From Jannaschia formosa (GTDB lineage Bacteria; Pseudomonadota; Alphaproteobacteria; Rhodobacterales; Rhodobacteraceae): a stretch of DNA of 64,000 bases. Numbering within the stretch: the stretch's first letter is position 1; each line of letters opens with the position of its first letter. The notes under the pieces were generated by a model. That model was given only the letters and a program-made list of their open reading frames with translations. It did not search any database and was not told the origin of the DNA. Below are positions 1 to 10,400 of the stretch, one piece after another. Both the position numbers and the translations under genes were made by a program. The stretch is from NCBI RefSeq assembly GCF_003340555.1, contig NZ_QPLJ01000006.1, forward strand, positions 153,193 to 217,192. The letters run 5' to 3'.

Positions 1-169
1 CGGCCTGTCGCTGGGCGCGCGCTATACCTCGGGCAACCTGAACATCTCGGGCGGGATCAACTACACCAAGATCGGCGACGCCTTCGCCGGCGTGGCCGAC
101 CAGCCCGTCGCGTTCTTCGAGGACAACAGCGCCGTGGGCGTGGGCCTCAAGGTCGCCTACGAGTTCTGA
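1..169 (+). CDS. FadL/OmpP1-type outer membrane transport protein (C-terminal end only)
   Basis: Only the last 55 codons are present, read from base 2; the gene starts outside the window. The fragment alternates polar and hydrophobic residues like beta strands. It contains a GGINYTKIGDAFAG stretch and a late FFEDNSAVGVGLKVAYEF ending, as seen at the C-terminus of FadL-family long-chain fatty-acid/hydrophobic-compound channels. The terminal Phe is the usual recognition residue for outer-membrane insertion. The family is judged from the C-terminus alone, so another beta-barrel porin is possible. A GC-rich hairpin follows the stop. Confidence 0.6.
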   Translation, partial: GLSLGARYTSGNLNISGGINYTKIGDAFAGVADQPVAFFEDNSAVGVGLKVAYEF

Positions 170-184
170 TCCGCTGAACCTTCC

Positions 185-213
185 GGGCGCCCCGCTCCTC
201 TCGCGGGGCGTCC
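185..213 (+). terminator. GC-rich hairpin after the porin gene
   Basis: Arms at 185-195 and 203-213 are complementary apart from one mismatch (core GCCCCGC / GCGGGGC), with a 7-nt loop. It begins 16 nt after the stop. There is no U-run, so intrinsic termination is plausible but not certain. Confidence 0.45.
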
Positions 214-414
214 GAGGACCGGCTCCGGCCCGGACCGGCTTTCCGTCAAGGCCAGCGCCCTCCTTTCGATGCTCGTCAAATATGCCGGGGGGGCGCGCGA
301 AGCGTGCGGGGGCAGAGCCCCCTCCCCGTCCGAGATCGGTCCCTCTCCCGAAAAGGCCGACAAACGAGCAGGTTCCGGGTGGCGCATGCCCGCCTCGGGG
401 CCTACCCGTTCCCC

Positions 415-1332
415 ATGACCTCCCGCGACATGACCACCCGCGCCTGGGCCGAGCTGGGCCTGCTCTCGTTGATCTGGGGCGGCAGCTTCCTCGCGATCCG
501 CACCGCGCTGGACGAGATACCGTTCGTCACCTCGGTCGCCTACCGGGTCGGGATCGCGGCCCTCGTTCTCTGGGCCTACGTCGCGCTGCGGCGCCTGCCG
601 CTGCCGCGCGACCCGCGCGTCTGGGGCGCGCTGCTGGTGATGGGGCTTCTGAACAACGTCGTCCCGTTCTCGCTGATGGCCTGGGGGCAGCTCCATATCG
701 AGACCGGCCTGACCTCGATCCTGAACGCGGGCACGGCCGTCTTCGGCGTCCTCGCAGCGGCCACCTTCCTCGCCGACGAATCGCTCACGCCCCGGCGCAC
801 GGCGGGGGTCGGCCTGGGCTTTCTCGGCGTCGCGACCGCCATAGGCCTGGAGAACCTGGCCGCCTTCGACCTGCGGTCGATGGCGCAGGTCGCCGTGGTC
901 CTCGGCACGGTGTCCTATGCGATGGCCGGGGTCTGGGCGCGGCTGCGGCTCGCCGGTCTGGTCCCGCAGGTCCAGGCCGCAGGGATGCTGACCGGATCGT
1001 CGCTGGTCATGATCCCCGCCGCGCTCTGGCTCGACGGGCCGGTCCTGCCGCGCGAGCCCGACACGATCCTCGCCATCGGCTACTACGCGATCGTCGCCAC
1101 CGCCTGCGCCTACCTGCTCTATTTCCGCATCCTCGCGATGGCGGGTTCGGGCAACGTGATGCTCTGCACGCTGCTGGTGGCGCCGGTCGCGATCCTGCTC
1201 GGCGCGGGGCTCAGGGACGAGGTGCTCTCGCCCAATGTCTATGCCGGCTTTGCCCTGCTCGCCCTCGGCCTTGTGCTGATCGACGGGCGGCTGTTGCGCG
1301 CGCTGCGCCGCGGGTCTACGCCGCGTCCATGA
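415..1332 (+). CDS. EamA/DMT-family transporter
   Basis: A 305-residue, strongly hydrophobic protein with about ten predicted membrane helices in two repeated halves, the layout of the drug/metabolite transporter superfamily. It has an early LIWGGSFLAIR motif and an ISENG/NAGTAVFG-type loop typical of EamA. The substrate cannot be told from sequence. The ATG at 415 is chosen because residues upstream of it are hydrophilic and unlike the family; ATG 430 is an alternative, and neither has a strong ribosome binding site. The stop overlaps the start of the next gene (ATGA), so the two are probably co-translated. Confidence 0.85.
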   Translation: MTSRDMTTRAWAELGLLSLIWGGSFLAIRTALDEIPFVTSVAYRVGIAALVLWAYVALRRLPLPRDPRVWGALLVMGLLNNVVPFSLMAWGQLHIETGLTSILNAGTAVFGVLAAATFLADESLTPRRTAGVGLGFLGVATAIGLENLAAFDLRSMAQVAVVLGTVSYAMAGVWARLRLAGLVPQVQAAGMLTGSSLVMIPAALWLDGPVLPREPDTILAIGYYAIVATACAYLLYFRILAMAGSGNVMLCTLLVAPVAILLGAGLRDEVLSPNVYAGFALLALGLVLIDGRLLRALRRGSTPRP

Positions 1333-2201
1333 TCTACGAGTCCGAGACCGAGTGGCGCGCCGCGCCCGCCAAGCGCGTCACCTTCTTCGGCATGTCCGGA
1401 CTGGGCAAGACCCACCTGTCGGAGATCCTGCGCGAGGCGGGCGAGTGGTTCCACTACTCCGTCGACTACCGCATCGGCACCGCCTACATGGGCGAGCACA
1501 TCAACGACAACCTCAAGCGCGAGGCGATGCGCGTGCCCTTCCTCGCCGGGCTGCTGCGGACGGATTCGATCTATATCGGCTCCAACATCACCTTCGACAA
1601 TCTCGCCCCGCTCTCGACCTATCTGGGCCAGCCCGGCGACCCGGCAAAGGGAGGCCTGCCCCTGCCGGAATACGAGCGGCGTCAGGCGCTCCATGTCCGC
1701 GCCGAGGTGAACGCACTGCTCGACACGCCGCATTTCATCGAGCGGGCGCAGGACATCTACGGCTACGACAACTTCGTCTGCGACTCCGGCGGCTCCACCT
1801 GCGAGGTCGTCGATGCCGAGGACCCGAACGATCCGGTCCTGACGACGCTGGCCGGGGCCACGCTGATGGTCTGGATCGAGGGCAGCGACGCCCATACCCA
1901 GACGCTGATCGACCGCTTCGCCCGCGCGCCGAAGCCGATGTGCTACCGCCCCGCCTTCCTGACCGACGCGTGGAGGGCGCATATGGCCCGCACCGGCTGC
2001 GCCCCCGAAGAGGTCGACCCGAAGGCCTTCGCCGTCGAGGCCTATACCGCCGCGATCCGCGAGCGGCAGCCGCGCTACGCCGCGATGGCCCGCAACTGGG
2101 GCGTGACCGTGCAGGCCTCCGACGTGGCGCAGGTCCGCGATGGCGACGACGTGATCGACCTCGTCGCGGGTGCCCTTGGCAGGCGACGCGCCGATGGCTA
2201 G
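1329..2201 (+). CDS. P-loop ATPase of unknown role, coupled to the DMT transporter
   Basis: A 290-residue soluble protein. A Walker A motif GMSGLGKT sits at residues 21-28, directly after a short beta strand, so nucleotide binding is well supported. The rest (conserved-looking CDSGGSTCEV around residue 155, several aromatic residues) matches a conserved alphaproteobacterial ATPase type whose function I do not know. It starts inside the stop of the transporter gene (ATGA overlap), which suggests translational coupling. No membrane segment or signal peptide is visible. It could be a kinase-like enzyme rather than a motor ATPase. Confidence 0.75.
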   Translation: MIYESETEWRAAPAKRVTFFGMSGLGKTHLSEILREAGEWFHYSVDYRIGTAYMGEHINDNLKREAMRVPFLAGLLRTDSIYIGSNITFDNLAPLSTYLGQPGDPAKGGLPLPEYERRQALHVRAEVNALLDTPHFIERAQDIYGYDNFVCDSGGSTCEVVDAEDPNDPVLTTLAGATLMVWIEGSDAHTQTLIDRFARAPKPMCYRPAFLTDAWRAHMARTGCAPEEVDPKAFAVEAYTAAIRERQPRYAAMARNWGVTVQASDVAQVRDGDDVIDLVAGALGRRRADG

Positions 2202-2325
2202 ATCGGTCCTCCGCCAACCCATCCGCCCTCAAGGTTAACGCCCGCCCTTCCAACTTCCGGCCCTCGATGCTCACGGCCGCCCGCCACGCCGCCCTCCGAA
2301 GCGGGGCGCCGTCAGGAGACACCCG

Positions 2326-3276
2326 ATGCCCATCACCCTTCCCCGCGACCTGCCCGCCTATGACGTGCTCGGGTCCGAGGGCGTGATGGTGATGTCCGAC
2401 CGCGCCGCGAGCCGACAGGACATCCGGCCGATGCGGATCGGCCTGCTGAACCTGATGCCGATGAAGATCGCGACTGAGACGCAGTTCGCCCGGCTGATCG
2501 GCGCGACCCCGCTCCAGGTCGAGCTGACGCTGATCCGCATGACGGAGCATCAGTCGAAGCATACCTCCCCGGCGCACATGGAGAATTTCTACCGCGCCTT
2601 CCAGGACGTGAAGCACCAGAAGTTCGACGGGCTCATCGTCACCGGCTCGCCGATCGAGCATCTGCCGTTCGAGGAGGTCACCTACTGGGACGAGCTTTGC
2701 GAGGTCATGGACTGGACGCAGACCAATGTGCATTCGACCTTCGGCGTCTGCTGGGGCGCGATGGCGATGGCCTGGCATTTCCACGGCGTGCAGAAGCACA
2801 TCCTCGAACGGAAGCTCTTCGGCTGCTTCCGCGTGACGAACGAGGCCCCGGCCTCGCCCTATCTGCGCGGCTTCTCGGACGAATGCCTCGTCCCCGTCTC
2901 GCGCTGGACCGAACTGAAGCGCGACGAGGTCGAGGCGGCGGGGATGGACGTGCTGCTGGGTTCCGAGGAGACGGGTCCCTGCCTGATCGAGGACCGGGCG
3001 AAGCGCTGCGTGCACATCTTCAACCACTTCGAATACGACACCGACACCCTGCGCCGCGAATACGAGCGTGACGTTGCGGCGGGCACCCCGATCAACGTGC
3101 CCGGCAACTATTATCCCGACGACGATCCGACCCGGCCGCCCCAGAACCGCTGGCGCAGCCACGGGCACCTTCTCTACGGCAACTGGATCAACGAGATCTA
3201 CCAGACCACGCCCTTCGACACTGCGCTGATCGGCACCCATCGCCAGGTCCTTGGCGCCGATCCGGAGCCGCTGTGA
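2326..3276 (+). CDS. metA: Homoserine O-acetyltransferase (MetA type)
   Basis: A 316-residue MetA-family enzyme of full length. It acylates homoserine at the start of methionine synthesis. The catalytic Cys142 is in [12 protein letters not shown]; His234 and Glu236 in NHFEYD complete the catalytic triad region. Residue 111 is Glu ([12 protein letters not shown]). Published MetA work assigns Glu at this place to acetyl-CoA use and Gly to succinyl-CoA use, so the product is probably O-acetylhomoserine despite the common 'succinyltransferase' name. An AGGAG ribosome site lies 9 nt upstream of the ATG. MetY, which would use this product, lies 1.9 kb downstream on the same strand. Confidence 0.95.
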   Translation: MPITLPRDLPAYDVLGSEGVMVMSDRAASRQDIRPMRIGLLNLMPMKIATETQFARLIGATPLQVELTLIRMTEHQSKHTSPAHMENFYRAFQDVKHQKFDGLIVTGSPIEHLPFEEVTYWDELCEVMDWTQTNVHSTFGVCWGAMAMAWHFHGVQKHILERKLFGCFRVTNEAPASPYLRGFSDECLVPVSRWTELKRDEVEAAGMDVLLGSEETGPCLIEDRAKRCVHIFNHFEYDTDTLRREYERDVAAGTPINVPGNYYPDDDPTRPPQNRWRSHGHLLYGNWINEIYQTTPFDTALIGTHRQVLGADPEPL

Positions 3277-3363
3277 CAGGCCAATCCCGTTGCCGCGGCG
3301 GAAACTCTGCCGCGCCTCCGGCCCGTCTTTTCAAGGTCCTCAGGACGGCCTAGCCTCGGCGGC

Positions 3364-4323
3364 ATGACGAAGCGAGCGCTCATCACCGGCGGCGCCGCCG
3401 CGCTTCTGACCGGAGGCGTCCGGGCGGCGGCGGCGCGGCGCGAACGGCTGGCGGAGACGACCTTCCCGCCGCAGGGAGAGCTTCTGGATGTGGGCGGCGT
3501 CCCGGTCCATGTCGTCGTACGGGGCACGGGGCCGGACCTCGTGATGATTCACGGCGCGTCCGGCAATCTCCGGGAATTCACCTTCGACCTGATCCCCCGG
3601 CTCTCCGAGCGCTATCGCTGCATCGCCTTCGACCGGCCCGGCCTCGGCTATACCGGGCGCACCGATCCGGCCTATGCCTCCGCCTGGACCTCCCGCGCCG
3701 AAAGCCCCGCGGAACAGGCCGCGCTGCTCGCCCGCGCCTACCGCCAGGTCGGCGAGGGCGCGCCGCTGATCCTCGGCCACAGCTTCGGCGGCACGGTCGC
3801 GCTGGCCTGGGCGCTGGACCATCCCGCGCGCGCGTTGGTGCTGCTGGCGGCGCCGGCGATGGAGTGGAAAGGCGGGCTCGGCCCGGTCTACGCCGTGACC
3901 GCTTCGGCGCCCGGCGGAGCTATGGCGGTGCCGCTGCTGACGGCGGCGGTGCCTGACACCCGGCTGAGCGACATCACCCGCGTCATCTTCGCCCCGGACC
4001 CGGTCCCGCCCGGCTACGAGGCGCATATCGGCGGGCTTCTGACCCTGCGCCGCGCCTCGCTGCGCGCCAATGCGCGGCAGGTGAATGGGCTGAAGCCGCA
4101 TGTGGTCGCGATGCAGAAGCGGTATCACACGCTCGACCTGCCGATCGAATGGGTCCACGGGGACCGCGACACCATCGTTCCGCCGCAGGTCCACGGGCAT
4201 CCGTTCAAGGCCCGGATGCCGCGCACCAATCTGACGATGCTGCCGGGCATCGGCCACATGCCGCACCATGCCGACCCCGGGGCCGTCGTCGCCGCCATCG
4301 ACCGCGCCGCCGCCCATGGCTAG
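3364..4323 (+). CDS. Alpha/beta hydrolase
   Basis: A 319-residue alpha/beta-hydrolase-fold protein. The nucleophile elbow GHSFGG places Ser140. The acid is probably the Asp in WVHGDRDTIVPP near residue 268, and the His is in GIGHMPHH near residue 298. The oxyanion HGASG motif is near residue 63. The N-terminus is hydrophobic then Arg/Ala-rich and could be a membrane anchor or a weak signal. The substrate is unknown. The last 8 nt overlap the next gene. The position between metA and metY does not by itself imply a methionine role. Confidence 0.85.
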   Translation: MTKRALITGGAAALLTGGVRAAAARRERLAETTFPPQGELLDVGGVPVHVVVRGTGPDLVMIHGASGNLREFTFDLIPRLSERYRCIAFDRPGLGYTGRTDPAYASAWTSRAESPAEQAALLARAYRQVGEGAPLILGHSFGGTVALAWALDHPARALVLLAAPAMEWKGGLGPVYAVTASAPGGAMAVPLLTAAVPDTRLSDITRVIFAPDPVPPGYEAHIGGLLTLRRASLRANARQVNGLKPHVVAMQKRYHTLDLPIEWVHGDRDTIVPPQVHGHPFKARMPRTNLTMLPGIGHMPHHADPGAVVAAIDRAAAHG

Positions 4324-5119
4324 GTGGCGCGCCCTGCTCGCGCTCTGCGCGGCTCTGGGCGCGCCCGCCGCCGCCGAACCGCTTTCGCCCGCCAAGATCG
4401 CCCAGCACCGCTGCGCCCCCCTGGCGGAGCGGCTGGCGCTCGCGCCCCCGTCAAAGCCCGGCCCGGCGAAGACCCCCGCCCAGCGCGCACGCGCCGCCGC
4501 CGCGGCCGAAGTGGCGGTCTGGGACCTGCCGCGCAGCCGCCTCGTGTGGAACTTCGACTGCGCCGACCGCCCGAACGGCGCCGCCTCGCAATTGCTGGAG
4601 ATGCCCGCCGACGCCACCATGCTCGCGGCGGGCGCGGTGCTGTCGGTCGCGGGCGAGATCGACATCCGCTTCGCCGAACGGCTGGAGGCCAAGCTCGACG
4701 CCAACCCACAGGTGACCACCGTCGCGCTGGTCAGCCCCGGCGGCAGCGTCGGCGCGGCCATCGCGGCAGGCGCGCTGCTGCGGCGGCGCGGGCTCGCCAC
4801 CGAAGCCGCGGGCGCCTGCGTCTCGGCCTGCCCCTTCGTCTTCCTCGGCGGGCGCATCCGTCGGCTGACCCCGGGCGTGGGCCGGCTGGGCTTCCACCAG
4901 GCCGCGTGGGCGAACGGCACCGCCGTCTCGGCCATCGACCCGATCCAGGTCCGGATGGGCGCCCATGTCAGCCGCATGGGCGCCGCCCCGCTCGCCGTGC
5001 TGGGCTGGATGCGGCAGGCCGCGCCGGACGACATGCTCTACCCTGCGCGGCGCGAGATCTGCGCCGCCGGGCTCGCCACCCGACCGACCTGCGCCGGGGT
5101 CCCCGAGGCCAGGCCCTAG
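4316..5119 (+). CDS. Predicted periplasmic protein, ClpP-like fold (COG3904 type)
   Basis: A 267-residue protein starting with a Sec signal peptide (Arg, then ALLALCAALGAPAAA, cleavage near residue 20). Around residues 135-185 it has a VSPGGSVGAAIAAG turn, then CVSACPFVFLGG, which resembles predicted periplasmic proteins related to ClpP/crotonase. The Ser between the two cysteines is where ClpP carries its nucleophile. Catalysis is unproven. The start chosen, 8 nt inside the preceding gene, is the one that gives a clean signal peptide. Confidence 0.65.
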   Translation: MARWRALLALCAALGAPAAAEPLSPAKIAQHRCAPLAERLALAPPSKPGPAKTPAQRARAAAAAEVAVWDLPRSRLVWNFDCADRPNGAASQLLEMPADATMLAAGAVLSVAGEIDIRFAERLEAKLDANPQVTTVALVSPGGSVGAAIAAGALLRRRGLATEAAGACVSACPFVFLGGRIRRLTPGVGRLGFHQAAWANGTAVSAIDPIQVRMGAHVSRMGAAPLAVLGWMRQAAPDDMLYPARREICAAGLATRPTCAGVPEARP

Positions 5120-5191
5120 GCGGCTTCCCACTGGCGACTTCGCACCGGGCAGGGTAGCCTTGCGGGCAAGCGACACGCGAGGGAGGACCCC

Positions 5192-6499
5192 ATGACCGAG
5201 ACCCGCCAATACGGCTTCGACACGCTGCAGATCCACGCCGGCGCCCGCCCCGACCCGGCCACCGGCGCCCGGCAGACGCCGATCTACCAGTCCACCGCCT
5301 ACGTCTTCCGCGACGCCGAGCATGCGGCGGCGCTGTTCAACCTGCAGGAAGTCGGCTTCATCTATTCGCGCCTGACCAACCCGACCGTCGCTGTCCTGCA
5401 GGAGCGCATTGCGACGCTGGAAGGCGGCGCAGGCGCCGTCTGCTGCTCGTCCGGGCATGCCGCGCAGATCATGGCGCTGTTCCCGCTGATGCAACCGGGC
5501 TGCAACGTTGTGGCCTCGACCCGGCTCTATGGCGGGACGGTCACGCAATTCTCGCAGACGATCAAGCGCTTCGGCTGGTCGGCCAGGTTCGTCGACTTCG
5601 ACGATCCGAAGGCCGTGGCGGATGCAATCGACGAGAACACGCGCGCCGTCTTCGGCGAGGCCATCGCCAATCCAGGCGGCTGGATCATGGACGTCCGCGC
5701 CATCGCCGACGTCGCGGACGCGGCGGGCATCCCGCTGATCATCGACAACACGACGGCGACCCCCTACCTCGTCCGCCCGATCGAGCACGGCGCGACGCTG
5801 GTCGTCCACTCGACCACGAAATACCTGACCGGCAACGGCACCGTCACCGGCGGCTGCGTGGTCGACAGCGGCAAGTTCGACTGGTCGGCCTCCGGCAAGT
5901 TCCCGTCGCTCAGCGAGGCGGAGCCCGCCTATCACGGCCTGCGCTTCCACGAGACCTTCGGCAGCCTGGCCTTCACCTTCCATTCCATCGCGGTGGGGCT
6001 TCGCGACCTCGGCATGACGATGAACCCGCAGGCGGCGCATTACACGCTGATGGGGATCGAGACGCTGTCTCTGCGGATGGACCGCCACGTCGCCAATGCC
6101 GAGAAGATCGCCGCCTGGCTGGAGGCGCACCCGGCCGTCGCCCGTGTCACCTATGCCGGCCTTCCTTCTTCGCCCTATTACGAATTGGCGAAGAAGGTCT
6201 GCCCGAAGGGGGCGAGCGGCCTCTTCACCTTCGCGCTGAAGGGCGGCTACGACGCCTGCGTGAAGTTCGTCGACTCGGTCGAGATCTTCAGCCACGTCGC
6301 CAATCTGGGCGATACGCGGAGCCTCGTGATCCACTCCGCCTCGACCACCCACCGGCAACTCTCGCCCGAGCAGCAGGCCGCGGCGGGCGCCTCGCCGGAC
6401 GTGGTCCGGCTCAGCATCGGGATCGAGGATGCCGACGACCTGATCGCCGATCTGGATCAGGCGCTGGCCAAGGTTGCGCCGCAGATGGCGGCGGAGTGA
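5192..6499 (+). CDS. metY: O-acetylhomoserine aminocarboxypropyltransferase (sulfhydrylase)
   Basis: A 435-residue PLP enzyme of the Cys/Met-metabolism family. It converts O-acetylhomoserine and sulfide to homocysteine. The N-terminal FDTLQIHAGARPDP and TPIYQSTAYVF stretches are typical of MetY. The PLP-binding Lys210 lies in HSTTKYLTGNGT, and the cofactor-stacking region is SSGHAAQIM near residues 86-94. Its length (about 430) separates it from shorter cystathionine gamma-synthases. A good GGGAGGA ribosome site precedes the ATG. It fits the acetyl-type MetA encoded upstream and completes a direct-sulfhydrylation route. Confidence 0.95.
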   Translation: MTETRQYGFDTLQIHAGARPDPATGARQTPIYQSTAYVFRDAEHAAALFNLQEVGFIYSRLTNPTVAVLQERIATLEGGAGAVCCSSGHAAQIMALFPLMQPGCNVVASTRLYGGTVTQFSQTIKRFGWSARFVDFDDPKAVADAIDENTRAVFGEAIANPGGWIMDVRAIADVADAAGIPLIIDNTTATPYLVRPIEHGATLVVHSTTKYLTGNGTVTGGCVVDSGKFDWSASGKFPSLSEAEPAYHGLRFHETFGSLAFTFHSIAVGLRDLGMTMNPQAAHYTLMGIETLSLRMDRHVANAEKIAAWLEAHPAVARVTYAGLPSSPYYELAKKVCPKGASGLFTFALKGGYDACVKFVDSVEIFSHVANLGDTRSLVIHSASTTHRQLSPEQQAAAGASPDVVRLSIGIEDADDLIADLDQALAKVAPQMAAE

Positions 6500-6506
6500 T
6501 CGCGAC

Positions 6507-6548
6507 GGCGCGCCGACCCGGAGCCGGACCGGGCTCCGACGGCGCGCC
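6507..6548. terminator. Large bidirectional hairpin between convergent genes
   Basis: Nested inverted repeats: GGCGCGCCG (6507-6515) pairs with CGGCGCGCC (6540-6548), and inside it CGGAGCC (6519-6525) pairs with GGCTCCG (6532-6538). It sits between the stop of metY and the convergent SIMPL gene, so it probably terminates transcripts from both sides. No long T-run is present. Confidence 0.65.
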
Positions 6549-6587
6549 GCCAGGCGGCCCGACCGCACCCACGGCCCGACGCCCGTC

Positions 6588-7274
6588 CTACTCGGCGGGC
6601 GTCAGCTCCACCTCCAGCGTGACCGTGACGGCCTGCGTCACCTCGCCCGGAGCCACGGGCATCGCGCGGGCCATGTCCATCTGTTCGTAGCGCACCGGAC
6701 CCGGCTGCTGCGCGCCGCCCTCGCGCAGCGTCAGGATCGGCCCGACCTCCATCCCCGCCGCCTCGGCATAAAGCCGCGCCTTCGCCATCGCGTCGGCGAA
6801 GGCGGCGCGGCGGGCCTCGTCCTCGGCCGGGCGCGGCTCGGCCACCTCGAACGACAGACCGTTCAGCCCGTTCGCCCCGTCGGCGACCACGGCCGTCATC
6901 GCGGCACCCAGACGGTCCAGGTCGCGCACCCGCACCGTCAGCGAATTCTGTGCGATATAGCCCACGATGCGCGGCGCGGCGCGGTCCTCGCGCTGGTCCC
7001 AGCTCGGCTGGAGCGCGATCTGCCCGGTCTGGACGTCGCGCGCGGCGATGCCCTCGGCGGCGATCCGCTCGAGCACGGCGGCGGTGGCCTCGGCCAGCAT
7101 CTCCATCGCGGCCTCGGCGGTCTCGGCCTCGCGGGTGACCGAGACCGACACCGTCGCCACGTCGGGCACCAGAGACACCTCGCCGCGCCCCTCGACCAGC
7201 AGCCGCGGGGCTTCCTGCGCGGCCGCCATCAGCGGCAAGAGCAGCGGAAACAGTAGGATTGGAATGACGCGCAT
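6588..7274 (-). CDS. SIMPL-domain periplasmic protein (DUF541/YggE-like)
   Basis: A 228-residue protein. The first 19 residues (MRVIPILLFPLLLPLMAAA) are a signal peptide. The body begins LLVEGRGEVSLVPDVATVSVSV, the signature opening of SIMPL/DUF541 proteins, and continues with the family's helical repeat and a GYIAQNSLTVRVRDLDRLG segment. YggE-like proteins are exported; their role is poorly defined (oxidative stress has been proposed in E. coli). It is transcribed divergently from the large gene at 7431, sharing a 156-bp promoter region. Confidence 0.85.
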   Translation of the reverse strand: MRVIPILLFPLLLPLMAAAQEAPRLLVEGRGEVSLVPDVATVSVSVTREAETAEAAMEMLAEATAAVLERIAAEGIAARDVQTGQIALQPSWDQREDRAAPRIVGYIAQNSLTVRVRDLDRLGAAMTAVVADGANGLNGLSFEVAEPRPAEDEARRAAFADAMAKARLYAEAAGMEVGPILTLREGGAQQPGPVRYEQMDMARAMPVAPGEVTQAVTVTLEVELTPAE

Positions 7275-7430
7275 CGGTTCGTGTCCTCGGAATGGTCCCG
7301 TTCCGCCACAGTATCGCCACAGCCATGGGCGGGGCCAGTCGTCTTTTCATCGGCAAAGCCTTGCCCTAGACTCCGGTCATGTCCCGACCGTCCCTCGCTG
7401 GGGCCGTCCCCCCGTGCTAGGCTCGACCCG

Positions 7431-10400
7431 ATGATACCTCAGATCGCCCTCGACCTGTCGCTCGACTCGATCACCGTCCTCAGCCGGGCGCCCGAGGACG
7501 GGTGGTGGCGCGAAGGCACCGTGCGGCTGAGCGAGCCGGACATGCCCGAGCGGCTGGCCGGGCTGCGCGACGTGGCCGAGGCGCGGGTCGGGGCGGGCTT
7601 CCTCTCGATCCTAGTCCTGCCCGACAGCCAGCTTCTCTACACCTCGCTGGAGCGGGACGACCGCCGCCCCGACGACACGATCCGCGCGCTGCTGAGGGGC
7701 CGGACGCCCTATGCCGTCGAGGACCTGACCTGGGACTATGTCGAACGCGGGGACCGACTGCAGGTCGCCGTCGTCGCGCTCGACACGCTGATCGAGGCCG
7801 AGACCTTCGCCGCCGAATACGGGTTCCGCCCGGTCGCGGTGGTGGCCAACCCCAAGGACCCCGCCTATCCGGGCATTCCCGAGTTCGGAAAGACCGGCCT
7901 CGCGGGCGATCTTCTGGGCGGCGCGCCGCTGGAACTGGCGCTGGGGGAGGGCTTCCGCGCGACCCCGGCTCCGCCTCTGCCGGAGCCGGAGCCAGAGCCG
8001 GAGTTGGCGCCAGAGCCGGAGGCGGAGGACGTCACAGCGGAGGCCGAGGCCGCTTCGCCCGCGACGGAAGACGGAGTGACAAAGGACGAGCCGGAAGCGC
8101 CGATCCCGACATTCCGCCGCAGCCGCGCAGAACCCGCGCCGGGCGAAGGCGACGACGCATTCGGCCCGCCCCGAAGCGAGGCGCCCGCGTCGCCGGAGAG
8201 CTTCGCCAGCGCCCGCGCGGCCAGCGCCGCGCCGCCCGTGGCGCGGACCGCCAGCGGCGAGCGTCTGGCCCGCATCGCGCCGCGCCTGACGGCGCAGCCC
8301 GGCGGGGTGCGCAGCGCCCCTTGGCTGCCGACCCCTGCCGATATCGAGGCCACCGGCAAGCGCGACGCCCGCTATCCCGGCCCGCGCCCCACCGCGGCCG
8401 AGCCATCGATGACGGCGAATGCCGCCCCCTCGACCAGCTTCGACGCGCCGAAGAAGTCCGACCCGCACGCACCGGAGACGCCGGCCGCCACCGCGCCGAA
8501 GGTTCCGCCCGTCGCGGCGCCGGGCAGCTTCGCCGCCCATCTGAAGCGCCGGGCCGCCGATCCCGAGGCAGTCGCCGAGTGGCATGCCGAGGCCGAAAGC
8601 CGGGCGGCGGAAGGCACCGCCCCTGCCCCCGCCCCGAAGGCCAAGCGCTACGACGTCGCGCCCGAGGACGCGCCCGCCAGCCTCGCCGCGCGGATCAAGC
8701 GCCGCGCCGAAGAGACCAAAGCGCAGGAGAAGGCGGCCCAGAAACCCAAGGGGGACGCGCCCGAAGCCGCCGCCCTGGCCCTGCCCGGCCTCGCGCGCGA
8801 AGCCGCGGCCGCGCGTCGCGGCGGGCGGCTCGGCCTGATGATGACGCTCGGGCTGCTGGCCGTCCTGATCCTCGTGGGGGTCGCGGCCACGCTTATGGCC
8901 GAGGAGGACGGCGACCTGGCCGCCCCGCCGATGGTCCCCGCCTCCGTCCCGCTGGTGGAGCGGGCCGAACTCTCCGTCGCGGCCCCGGCCGGCCTGCCGC
9001 CCGAGACGGCGCCTGAGGCCGCACCCGCGACGGCGACCGAGATCGATCTCGCAATCCTGCTGCCGGAGCCGGGCTCCGTCACGACGGGCAGCGCCACGCC
9101 GTCCGTGATCGCCGCGCCCGAGCCGATCGAGGGCCCGGTCCTGACCCGTCTCCCTGATCTGTCGGCGGCGGCGGAGGACCCGCTGCAGGCGGATGTCGCG
9201 CCCAACCTCGCCGAGGCCCCGGCGCTCGACACCGCGCCGAACGCCGAGACGACCCCGGCCGTGTTCATCGAGATCTGGGAGGCAGACGGCGCTTTCGAGG
9301 CCCCGGACCTCGCCGCGCCGCCCGCACTGCCTGCCGATCCGCTGACCGTGGTCGCGTCGCTCGACCCAGTGCTGGCGGGCCTTTCCGCGCCCGGCCTGCC
9401 CGCGCAGGCCGCCGCGCCGGACATGCTCGCGCCGCGCCTGAACCCGCCTCCGGCGGAACTGGTGGAAAGCCGCGCGGCGGCGTTGGGGCTGGTGCCCGCG
9501 ACGTTCGACTGGACGATCCTGCCCGAGGGCTACGCGCTGCTGCGCGGCCGCCCCGCGACCCTGCCCCGCGCCCGACCCGGCGGCGAGGCCGAGGCCCGCC
9601 TCGCCGCGCTGGCCGAGGCGGCGCCAGACCCCGTGGCGCTCGAAACCGCCGCGCCGGACGCGCCCGAAGGGGGCGAGGGCCTCGTCCTCGTCGCAGCGAC
9701 CGCCGACGGCACCGTCGCGCCCGGCGGCTACACCGTCCTGCAGGGCCGTCCCGCGACCCTGCCGCTGCGGCGCCCCGACGCCGTGGAGGAGGCTGAGGCC
9801 CCGGGCACCGAGACCGAAGACATCGCCGCGACGCCCGACGGGGTCGTGGCGCCCGGCGGCTACACGCTGGTGCTGGGCCGCCCCGAGATCCTGCCCGAGC
9901 CCCGGCCGGGCGAGGAGGACGCCTCCGTCGCGCTCGCCTCCACGGAGGCCGCGCCCTTCCCCGCGGACGCACCGCTCGCCGTCTCCACGCCCGAACCCGC
10001 CGCGGAGTTGAGCGAGGAGGACGCGATCCTCCGCCGCGTCCGTCCGGTGGAGCGCCCGGGGGCCGTCGATGGCGCCGCCGCCGCCCGCGCCGCCGAGCTC
10101 GCCGCCGAGGCCGAAGCGGCGGAGGCGGAACTGGCCGCCCAGAGCGCGGAGACGGAGGCGGCGCTGGCCGAGATGCGCCGCACGCCGCCGCGCCAACGCC
10201 CGGAGGCGATCGCGACCGCCGCCGCGGAGGCCGAGGCTGCGCTGCGCGCCGCGCAGGATGCGACCGAGCAGGCCGCCATCGACGCCGCCCAGCAGGCCGC
10301 CGCCGCCTCGCTCGCCAACGCCGCCGCCCAATCGGCACAGCCACCCGCGGAGTCGATTTCCGACCTCGCCCTGCTGCAGTCGGAGCGTCCCCGGACGCGG

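Noticed and set aside
2202-2325. Possible SAM-II-type riboswitch upstream of metA
   Set aside because: The gap is long enough and the gene is a usual target, but I could not find the conserved pseudoknot pieces. A covariance search would settle it.
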